Shown here piece by piece: positions 53,059-64,000 of a DNA stretch of 64,000 bases. Origin of the DNA: Flaccisagitta enflata. Lineage: Eukaryota > Chaetognatha > Sagittoidea > Aphragmophora. Both the position numbers and the translations under genes were made by a program. The notes under the pieces were generated by a model. The model did not search any database and was not told the origin of the DNA. It was given only the letters and a program-made list of their open reading frames with translations. The first letter of the stretch is position 1. Every line of letters starts with the position of its first letter. The stretch is taken from contig OZ231126.1 in the NCBI GenBank assembly GCA_965153355.1, positions 102,858,001-102,922,000 of the forward strand, in the 5' to 3' direction.

Positions 53059-54146
53059 AGTCATGCTGGAAAAAAAGTTTTCTGAAATACGCCACAGAAT
53101 TCTTTTGTCCAATTCTCTCAGAGAAACCCTTGGCTGGAATTGTGTATGTCGGGGCGGAAACACTGGACAAAAATTACGCTTCTGCATTAAGGACCATCGC
53201 AAACAACCTCAACATATCAGTGCATTTTTTTAGCGGAGGTATTATGTCGCCGTCTTTTCAAACGTCTTTCATCAAAGCCGTGAAACGTCGGAGCCGTACA
53301 GACGCGCAAGCCTCACCTCTCAATGACAACAACAAGAGCAACGACGATGATGACGACGACAACGACGACGACGACGACAACAACAACGACAACGAGAACA
53401 TCGGTGAGGACGAGGGCGACTCTCAGAAATATTTACAGCGTAAAGAAGTCTTGCATAACGGGAAAAAAGGTGACGAAGAGTGCATCAACTTTTATTGGAG
53501 AATGTGCGAGAAACGTCATGGTAAATACCGCACTCCCGCTAAGTCAGCGCGCCCTACAGAATGGTCGTCGACCCCCAAACTCTTAAACAAACGACCCAGG
53601 ATGGGCTCGATAAAAAAGATGAAAAAAACCTTGATGTCTTCTCGCGGTCACTCTGATCGAGAGGGAAAGCAGACCGGAGCTGGGATCATGACGCGTGCCG
53701 CTAAAAGGCGATTAGAAGCGTTAGAACAAGAGAATGCAGCTGCCTCCTCCAACACTGCTGCAGCCATCATGTCAAATGACAAAATGACGGCGGCCAAGGA
53801 GGCTGTGGAGAAGTCAAAAACATTCAGTAATGCAACAGTCTCTTCGGCACGCGTCGACAAACTTATACATCAAAATCCACGCAACTTGAAATTACCAAAA
53901 AAGGGAATGATGAAAGCAAAAGAAGGGACAACTGCTGCTATGGAGAATTTAGAAGAAAAATCTGATAACGCCACATCATTACATGAAAATGATATTACGA
54001 CTGAAGAGAGCCAAGAAAAATGCGATTTTAAACCCGACACTTTAATCATCGGTGATATCGCGCTACAGTGTGACATGATACAAAAACACGCAACACAGAC
54101 AAACACACACACAGACACACAGACACATACCGACAGAAATATATAG
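53059..54146 (+). CDS. Unrecognised exon with acidic tract
   Basis: A T-rich AG acceptor ends at 53,058. The frame from there gives a globular start (KYATEFFCPILSEKPLAGIV, YVGAETLDKNYASALRTIAN), then an Asp-rich tract from a GAC/GAT microsatellite (53,340-53,410). After that come basic and helical segments (ECINFYWRMCEKRHGKYRTP, TRAAKRRLEALEQENAAASS), a Lys-rich stretch and LIIGDIALQCDMIQKHATQT. The frame ends in a (CA)n/(GA)n microsatellite with no clear donor, so the 3' boundary is open. The highly charged, Ala/Lys-rich half suggests a nuclear or nucleic-acid-binding role. Family not recognised. No ATG is needed if it is an internal exon. Confidence 0.5.
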
Positions 54147-54149
54147 AGA

Positions 54150-54159
54150 GAGAAATAAA

Positions 54160-54230
<71 letters not shown>

Positions 54231-54245
54231 GACAGAGAGAGAGAC
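54150..54245. repeat. (GA)n microsatellite
   Basis: About 40 GA units, probably intronic. Confidence 0.96.
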
Positions 54246-54426
54246 ATGACAGACATGACATGACAGACAGACATGACAGACAGAAAAAAATATTTCAAGA
54301 GGAAGTTTTCAAGTGTGGCGTGATATCACAATTAATTAAAAAAAAGTCGACGACGCATTTTGTTTCACATTATCCTACCTCTCGCCGAAAGAGCAAAATA
54401 GCAAATTTCTCCAAAGTCTGAAGTTT

Positions 54427-54843
54427 TTGCAGTCTCTTTGCACCAAGTATTGTCATCACCTGCAACTTCATCTCGCATTAACGTCCCAAATGCCGTTATC
54501 CACGGCTGGGACAAGTGCGATATCACAAGCCTACAGACAAATACGCACAAATTTGGACTTATTAATAGTTTATCCTTTGGTGAATCGCGATAATCAAACA
54601 ATTCTCTCTCAACTCTTTGGCGGCGAAAGTTTCTCTTTTGTCCGCGATCTGATGAGAAAGGTAGAAAATGAATTTCATGAATCGCCCTCCGACTCATGTC
54701 TCCACCGGCCGTACTTGGCCATTGGACTCTCATCTCAGACCAACAAGGCCTTAAAGTTCAGGTCTTATCTTTTTCACCTGGCGAATACGGAACTGATGCC
54801 TTATTGGCCCGTGACTTTCTTCAAAGAAAACGTCACCGTCTAA
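54427..54843 (+). CDS. Unrecognised last exon
   Basis: A T-rich AG acceptor ends at 54,430. The frame gives LVNRDNQTILSQLFGGESFS, VRDLMRKVENEFHE, PYLAIGLSSQTNKALKFRSY and FHLANTELMPYWPVTFFK, then TAA at 54,841-54,843. An upstream stretch with open frame (KIFQEEVFKCGVISQLIKKK, 54,285-54,420) may be a preceding exon in another phase. The stop is only four bases before the ATG of the next unit, which is unusual for animal host genes and suggests compact, virus-like packing. Family not recognised. Confidence 0.5.
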   Translation: MQSLCTKYCHHLQLHLALTSQMPLSTAGTSAISQAYRQIRTNLDLLIVYPLVNRDNQTILSQLFGGESFSFVRDLMRKVENEFHESPSDSCLHRPYLAIGLSSQTNKALKFRSYLFHLANTELMPYWPVTFFKENVTV

Positions 54844-54847
54844 AATC

Positions 54848-55466
54848 ATGAATCGTTATTCGGTAAATCCTAGTCAGCTACGCTCATGGTCGACGCCTGA
54901 CAAAGAAGACTTTTATCCAATTTCTCACGGCGCGATTGATGCTTGGCGAGAGAATAAAACTCTCCCAAGACAATTCATCGAAAATCTCCAGCTTCCCATC
55001 AATATTACACGCAAACTCTTTTTCGAAAATTCCAATTACACTCTGCTAAGAACAGCGGGAGCTGGCGAGAGCCAAAGAGCGCCAAGACATTTCTGCCATG
55101 AAGATCAAATGGAACTCTTTACGCAAAACGACGCTCAATACGCCTGGGGGATAAAAACAGTTGCTTTTTCCGGCTTTTCAATCAAAGAGGAAGAAAACAA
55201 CGATTTCAACCGTCCAAATGTCGAGCTCACAATTCACGATCCACTTGGTGGTGGCCCGCCCGTCGAGCGTCACGCATTGCCTACTTCCGGTGAAGGAAAC
55301 TTGCGAAAACTTCTGGATCTGGCAAAAGAAACCCGCTTTAAATGGAGCAGGTGTTCCGAAAGCAGCGATTGCAAGTATTATCCCAGACGCTACAGAACCT
55401 AAGAGGCTGTGCAGCAAGCCAACTGGAACACATTTCACTCAAGACCAAACTGCTCTCATAATGTAG
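54848..55466 (+). CDS. Unrecognised N-terminal coding block, possibly broken
   Basis: ATG at 54,848 (MNRYSVNPSQLRSWSTPDKE). 185 codons of globular, beta-rich composition (AQYAWGIKTVAFSGFSIKEE, NVELTIHDPLGGGPPVERHA) end in TAA at 55,400-55,402. A second frame overlapping the end (GAGVPKAAIASIIPDATEPK ... QDQTALIM, stopping at 55,466) looks at least as protein-like. So there is a frame change near 55,345, from an indel or a 25-base excised segment (GTGTTCC...GCAAG), which would be too short for a normal intron. It may be the start of the six-exon gene that follows, but I found no phase-matched junction. Confidence 0.5.
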
Positions 55467-55491
55467 GGGACATCACGACACTCGTCCACAG

Positions 55492-58434
<2,943 letters not shown>

Positions 58435-58460
58435 AATGTGAGTTTCGCGATTCCCCGCAG

Positions 58461-58956
58461 CGACACCAAAGGGAATGGAAAAGAAGTGCGGCATTTCAGA
58501 AATGTGTTTAAGAATCTGAAGGATCTTTTTAGAGATCAAAAGGTGCTTCTTTACATCTGCATTGAATCAATATTTGGATCTGCCTTAACCATCGAATATT
58601 TAGGCTCGTGCACTTTTTGTCCCATAAATGGTATTGAGCAGAAATTAAAGAACAAAACCCGATTTTTGCTGACAACTATGCGTGCTGCAAGTGCGCTTCA
58701 ACGCATTGCGAAATTCGCTTTGCAATGCTCAACAGGGTATTACTGTCTCAACTACTTTTACCCACTCATCAGTCAGTATGAGATTTACGGCAATGAATTG
58801 AACATCTTGGATGTTAACAGACTCATTCAATTGTATCGAGACCTAGGGTTGAATAATCCAATTCAGCCGATAGATACTATTACGTTGATTCAGCCTGAAA
58901 AAATCTCAAATTCCGTCATGCTTCAGACGCTCCATCGATTAGACATGGCAAACTGA
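58461..58956 (+). CDS. Unrecognised terminal coding block
   Basis: A frame open from 58,438 to TGA at 58,954-58,956. CCCCGCAG at 58,452-58,460 is an acceptor-like site, so an exon could start at 58,461. Composition is protein-like: FRDQKVLLYICIESIFGSAL, TIEYLGSCTFCPINGIEQKL, RAASALQRIAKFALQC, YFYPLISQYEIYGNELNIL. The hydrophobic segments are amphipathic rather than clearly transmembrane. It lies 26 bp after the stop of the six-exon gene and on the same strand. So it is either a separate compact gene, or an alternative last exon that skips that stop. Family not recognised. Confidence 0.55.
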
Positions 58957-59029
58957 ATTGAAAATTTAAACCTTGCAGTCTTAGCATGACGGAACCCTTA
59001 GGCGCGACGAGACCTATGTTTGAGCTGAA

Positions 59030-59590
59030 GATAAGAAAGGGGCTGGGATTAGGTTATTGAGGCTAGGATTAAATTTCTGAGGCAGGGACCAGGTTGCTAC
59101 CTGGATAAGGTCTCTGAGGCTGGCATTAGGTTGCTTAAGCTGGGATTAGGTCAGTGAGGCTGGGATAGGGTCAGTGAGGCTAAGATAAGTTGACTTGTTG
59201 AAAGCAGGATTAGGTTGCTGAGACTGGCATCAAGTTGCTGAGACTGGGATTAGGTTTCTAAGGCTGGCATTAAGTTATTGAGATATGGATTAGGTTGCTG
59301 AAACAGGAATTAGGTCGCAAATGCAGGTATTAGGTTGCTAAGGTCACTTTTAGGATATTGAGGCTATAAGGTTGCTAAAAGGTTGCTAGGGCTATTATTA
59401 GGTTGCTGAGGCTGGTATTAGGTCGCTGATGTTAGGATAAGGTCTCTGAGGCTGGCATTATGTTGGTTAGGCCAGTATTAGGTCGCTGAGGCCCTCATTA
59501 GGTCGCATAGGCCTGATGCCTGATGCCCCAATTACACTGCTGAGGCCCAGATCAGGTTGCTGATGCTAAGAGTAGGTTGCTGGGATCCAG
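59030..59590. repeat. Degenerate GAGGCTGGGATTAGGTTGCT array
   Basis: About 27 imperfect units of 20-22 bp. Consensus phrases TTAGGTTGCTGAGGCTGG. The array resumes briefly at 60,205-60,275. Confidence 0.9.
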
Positions 59591-60204
59591 ATTACTATCT
59601 TGCTAATATGTATATTGACATGCAATATGGGACATAACTATCAGAGAAATAATGCAAACATAAAAAAATCAGTGATGTCTGGAAACTTCCTCGAATTTCT
59701 GATCGGATGGCGCAAACCGCATTGTCCAAAGTTTATTCTTTTAGAAATGACAAGCAAAACAAAGTTGCTACTACAAGCAGAAAATGGCGAAAAAAATGCA
59801 TCTTAGAATTTGGGAAATTGAGAAAGACAGCAGTTGTGGAAGAATGTTGCTCTGGCACACCGCGCCGTAAAAAAGAAGCATTCACCATGGCCTCAAGTAG
59901 TTTCCTGGTTAGCCTGGATACAGTCCAGACCTTAAACTGACTGAATTGTGAATTCAAATTAAGAAGCGATAGAATTAAGAACGCGCCATGTCGAAGACCG
60001 CGCTGAAAAGAATCGCTCTCAGGATGTGAGAGAACACCACACCATCGTACCTTCAATTGCTTTACAAAAGCACACCAAGGCGCATGAAAACTGAAGTTGA
60101 TGCCATGTAAGGTCACACAAAGTAAAAGTTGTATTTTACAAATGTTAAATGCATTAATTGATGAAAAATTGATCTGTATTGTATCTTGTCAATATACTTT
60201 TTAG
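59591..60204. other. Non-repeat insertion in the array
   Basis: Interrupts the GGCTGGGATTAGG array. A short plus-strand frame (GNFLEFLIGWRKPHCPKF; later AQTALSKVYSFRNDKQN) and pieces such as GCCTCAAGTAGTTTCCTGGTTAGCC, TTGAAGGTACGATGG could be a decayed transposon, but I recognise no domain. TTTTAGCAAGATAG at the right end mirrors ACTATCTTGCTAAT at 59,592, so the insert may have short inverted ends. Confidence 0.45.
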
Positions 60205-60545
60205 CAAGATAGTAGGTTGCTGAGGCTAAGAGTAGGTTGCTGAGACCCAGATTAGGTTGCTAAGTCCCAGATTACGTCGCTTAGGCCCACAAGACCCCAA
60301 ATAAGGCCTCTCAGACCCCAAATTAGGCCACTCAGACCCCAAACTAGACCTCACAGGCCTTTCAGACCCCGAATCAGCCCACTCAGACCCAAAACTAGAC
60401 CTCTCAGACTCCAAATTAGGCTTCTCAGACATATCAAGACTCTCAGACCCCAAACCAGGCCGCTCAGATCCCAAATCAGTCCACTCAAACCTAAAATCAG
60501 GTCAGTCAGACCCAAAATTAGGCCTCTGAAACCTCAAGACAAGCC
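60205..60545. repeat. Degenerate CTCAGACCCCAAATTAGGCC array
   Basis: About sixteen units of 20 bp, the reverse-complement style of the phrase arrays near 25.7 and 28.1 kb. Confidence 0.88.
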
Positions 60546-60960
60546 TTTTGGGCAGCAGCCAAGCTTCTCAAGCCTAAAATTCCCATTGAATAACATGGAA
60601 AATTGACAAAATGAAAACTTCCCATTGAATGTCATGGCAAATCAACATAAAGCAAAAAATGCATGTTTCCCATTGAATAACATGGAAAATTGATAAGAAC
60701 TGAAAATAATGTTAAATTCCTATTGCATAATATCGCAAATTGACAAGAAATTGAAAAAATGCAAAGTTCTCGTTGAATATTATGGATAATTGCTCCGGAC
60801 GTATGGAAATTCACCCCTGTGTCCTACAGGATATCCGCCCTTTGGGGCCGCTGTCCTGCTCTCACTCCACTTCTTCAGCTAATCACTCCGAGCAGGGCAT
60901 CGGGCACCGCTGACCATGTGCGATCCTTGGATGACTTGTTGACTCAATATGACCTTTCAG
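60546..60960. repeat. R2 composite repeat with CCCATTGAATAACATGG array
   Basis: GGGCAGCAGCC, five units of CCCATTGAATAACATGGAAAATTGACAA, CACCCCTGTGTCCTACAGGATATC, GGGGCCGCTGTCCTGC, GAGCAGGGCATCGGGCACCGCTGACCATGTGCGATCCTTGGATGACT. It closely matches 26,270-26,720 with the order of modules preserved. Confidence 0.8.
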
Positions 60961-61259
60961 ACCCAATATCAGGCCTTTCAGACCCAAAATCGAGCCTTTC
61001 AGACCCCAAATCATGCCTCTCAGACCCTACATTAGACCTTAAGACTCAAAACCCTCCCTCTCAGCCCTCAAAACCAGCTTCTCATCATCTCATTCCCAAA
61101 TATACAAGCTTAGGGGCCCCTTACAGAACATACAATGGAAAAATTGTAACAAATTTGACTGAGCAATGTTCCTAAATATCCTGTGTTTGAAATATTCACA
61201 TTTTAGTAAAAATAGAGATGTGTTCCTATGGCAGCCACCCAAAATGGAAAATGAAACAT

Positions 61260-61700
61260 CCTTTTTGTTTTAAGGCAGTGGCCCCAAAGGGGATGAAGTC
61301 CTGAAGAACACAGGGAGAATCTGACCATCCGTACATCCGTACATCCATCCCCCCTATCTTCATTGTCTCCTTTAAGCCCTATTCTGACCAAAATTTAGCT
61401 AAAGAGACCAAATTCAAGCAACATGGCCCAAATCTAAGCAAAATGGCCCAAATCTAAGCAAAATGGCCCAAATCAAAGCATAATGGCCCAAATTCAAGCA
61501 AAGTGGCCCAAATCTAGCCAGAAAACCCCAATTCTGGCCGGAGGTCCATCATTTCTGACCCAAATTCTGCTAAATAGCCCAAATCCAAGCAATATGACCT
61601 AAATCTAAGCAAAATGTCCCAAATCCAAGCATAATTGCCCAAATTTAAGCAAAAAGGCCCAAATCTAGCCAGAAAACCCCAATACTAGGTCCATCATATT
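61260..61700. repeat. R2 end and AAGCAAAATGGCCCAAATCT array
   Basis: GGCAGTGGCCCCAAAGGGGATGAAGTCCTG and AACACAGGGAGAATC, then about eighteen 20-bp units. Related arrays at 51,240 and 62,690-62,990. Confidence 0.85.
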
Positions 61701-62420
61701 GGCCCCTTAGACCTATGTTGTGGCCTCCAATATCTAGGTTCTGACCAGATTTTGCTTGAATTTGAGCCATTAACAGGGTGAGCAAAAAATTTTGCACAAA
61801 CATATGGGTATAGAATCAGCACTTCTAGGTGCCCTGATAAGATGAAGTTTGAACCATAACCCCACAATTAGTCCTACTGGACAGTAGTATGGGCCGTCAT
61901 CCACTTTTCCAATTTCTGTTTCCATTGGGAGGCATCAAAGTTGAACCGCACAGTCAGATTTTGCATGAATTTTACCGGCCAAATTTAGAGAGATGGAAAC
62001 TTTACTCAGTCTAGTATTTTTCTCCCGCTTGGCATTCCCTGCAAGTCATTTTCATACACAACATGAAACCTTGATGTCAGATAGTCATAACAATTGATAA
62101 TTAGGTCAAGGGGCTTAGATATATCTCACAAAATGAAAAAAATAAACATACCACTTGATATAGGAAACAGTCAAAATCATGGCACATAGACAATATGTGA
62201 CCATGAAAATAATTCATTTTCTAGACCATATCTACAGCCTCTAGTCAATTGTAATGGTTCATATGTATCATTGATAACTAAAATTAAGTATCCAGTTCAT
62301 ATCATGATGGTATTTGCTCTACATTGCATTATTTTCATTACTTTATCAGAGTTGTGCAAAATTTTTTGCTCATCCTGTTATGCTTGGATTTAGGCCATTT
62401 TTGGGCTTTTTGGCAGAATG
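61701..62420. other. Gene-free spacer
   Basis: Unique sequence without credible frames. GCAAAAAATTTTGCACAAAC at 61,785 and GTTGTGCAAAATTTTTTGCTCATCCTG near 62,350 are inverted with respect to each other and bound about 580 bp, so this may be a MITE. No target duplication was resolved. Confidence 0.45.
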
Positions 62421-63155
62421 GATTGACAGATGGATGGATGGGCAGATTTCCCCTGTGTTTTACAGGACTTCGTCCCCTTCGGGGCCGGTGCCCTGCTCTC
62501 CTTCAACATAAATCAAACACTACTCAAGCAGGGCACAGGTACCGCTGACCATTTACTGCCTTTGGGCTGCTATTTCTTTTTAGGCAGCGGCCCTGAAGGG
62601 AACAAAGTCCTGTAGAATACAGGGAGAATCTGTCCGTTCATCAATCTGTACATTTACTCATCCCCCCCCCGCCTCATCAGGGCTTCTTCTTTGGGGCCTC
62701 TTCTGACCTAAATTCTTCCAAATAGCCTAAATCCAAGCAATATAGCCAAAATCAAAACAAAATGGCCCAAATCCAAACATAATGGCGCAAATCCAAGCAA
62801 AATGGCCAAAATCTAAACCATAGAATCCCAATTCAGGCCTGAGGTCCATCATTTTGGCCCTTTAGACCTATATTATAACCTCCAATACCGACCAGATTTG
62901 GGCCATTTTACTTGGATTTGGCCCATTTTGCTTGGATTTGGCCCATCTTGCTTAGATTTGGCCCATTTTGCTTGGATTTGGGCCATATTCACAACAGATG
63001 GACAAACAGACCGATTCTCTCCCCCCCGTGTTCCACAGGACTTTGTCCCCTTCAAGGCCGCTGCCCTGCTCCCCCTCAACCTAAATCATACGCTAAGTAC
63101 TCAAGCAGGGCATGGGAACCGCTCACCATTTTCTGCCTATGGGCTGCTATTTTAA
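62421..63155. repeat. Two R2 units around a GGATTTGGCCCATTTTGCTT array
   Basis: R2 modules at 62,445-62,650 (both orientations) and 62,995-63,150, with phrase arrays at 62,690-62,870 and 62,885-62,985. Confidence 0.85.
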
Positions 63156-63890
63156 GTCACTTAGTGCTCTAGTTTTTTTCACCGTTATGCTTGGCTGAAT
63201 CATCTCACGTCTAAATGTAGGCATTTGATGAAGTTGTGTCCGGTGGTTTCCATGGCATTCAACTTCTTTGATTTCTTTTGTAAACAAAGTTCCCCCATAA
63301 GTTATTAAGAAAATTATAAATAGAAAAGTCCGCTGAAAAATAGAAAGTAAAAGAGCGCGAAAAAAGCTTGCCGTAAGAACCGTCAAAAATTATTTTTCAT
63401 CTATTTTTCCGTCTGAAAATTAAAAAACCGCTTGACCAAAACATTTCTGGAAGTGTAGGGTAATACCCCAAAACTAAGCTTTTGCAGTGAAGTGATTTCC
63501 TGCTCATGCCTTTCCCACATTCTCCAATGATCTGGTAAACTAAGCAGAATGACACAGAATGTAATTGGAGAAGTAAAATTTTGAAAAAGGTAAAAAATGA
63601 TTTCATTGATTTTTTGCATGCTCTGCGCCTAAGGGTTTAGGATTCTCACTGTAATGAGATTTGAACTTTAAAATCAATTCGTGGAGATCTATAAAATGAG
63701 CTATTGATCATGGTGGTAAGATAAAAACAACATATTCTGACTCAACGTAATAGATACTTACAAACATAGGCTCAGCCTATCAAAACTGTTTCCATGGAAA
63801 ACAAGGCCAACACCTATAAGTCGCGTGCGAGACTTACTTACATAATCGCCTAATTATATAAGTATGTTTTTTCCTGAAATGAGGATAATG
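63156..63890. other. Gene-free spacer
   Basis: AT-rich with an R1-like scrap at 63,815-63,835 (ATAAGTCGCGTGCGAGACT). No credible gene. Confidence 0.45.
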
Positions 63891-64000
63891 ACTATAATTA
63901 CCTATTGACCTATAATTGCCAATAATCACCTATAATTACCTATATTTACCCATAATCAAATAATAACCTATAAGTACCTATGAAGACCTATGATTATCTA
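63891..64000. repeat. Degenerate ACCTATAATT array running off the right edge
   Basis: About eleven units of 10-11 bp (CCTATAATTA, CCTATAATTGCCA) reach the end of the window. Confidence 0.85.

Overview
This is nuclear DNA of an animal, most likely an invertebrate. The evidence is spliceosomal GT-AG introns, about a third of the central part in microsatellites (CT, GT, CAA, GAT, GAAA and others), dispersed repeats, and three classes of eukaryotic mobile element. I see no housekeeping host gene, no rRNA or tRNA, and no CRISPR array. I cannot name the species.

Region 1 (1-12,420) is an integrated Polinton/Maverick (adintovirus-like) element. All its recognisable genes are on the minus strand. 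In transcription order they are: FtsK/HerA-type packaging ATPase (start missing), a small basic protein, a 293-aa protein, an rve integrase split by an ATGA frame change, a single-pass membrane protein, a penton-like protein with an Ala-rich insert, a Lys-rich then Ser/Asp protein broken by a TGA, two unknown proteins, a protein with a linker-histone-like winged helix, and a double jelly-roll major capsid gene (MCP). The MCP is divided into at least eight exons and hit by a dispersed repeat. A protamine-like basic protein and an ORF leaving the left edge follow. I do not see a clear DNA polymerase B or capsid protease.

Region 2 (12,420-18,300) is AT-rich and repetitive, with no convincing gene except a small endonuclease-like fragment at 16.7-16.9 kb.

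Region 3 (18,343-33,976) is a decayed Helentron (Helitron2-type rolling-circle transposon) on the minus strand: USP-type deubiquitinase domain, Pro-rich linker, zinc fingers, Helitron-like N domain, HUH/Y2 Rep, PIF1 helicase, APE-like endonuclease. About 7 kb of repeats (22.7-29.7 kb), a 401-bp TA-flanked MITE, two dispersed repeats, several stops and frameshifts interrupt it.

Region 4 (34,499-39,515) is a compact island of unrecognised genes (three minus, one plus). Region 5 (about 43,700-48,800) is an apparently intact Jockey/I-like LINE with a gag-like ORF1 and an APE-RT ORF2, ending in a CAA tail. Region 6 (48,800-58,956) holds plus-strand exons of unrecognised genes set among microsatellites. 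The clearest is a six-exon gene at 55,492-58,434 whose five introns all keep phase. Regions 4 and 6 may be parts of one further element or of lineage-specific genes; I could not assign a family. The rest (58,957-64,000) is dispersed and degenerate tandem repeats.

Two dispersed families recur. R1 starts TTTTAGTCGCG and ends CACGCGACT...GCCTTGTTT. R2 carries GCAGCGGCCCCGAAGGGG...CCTGTAGAACACAGGG and AGCAGGGCACGGGTACCGCTGACCA.
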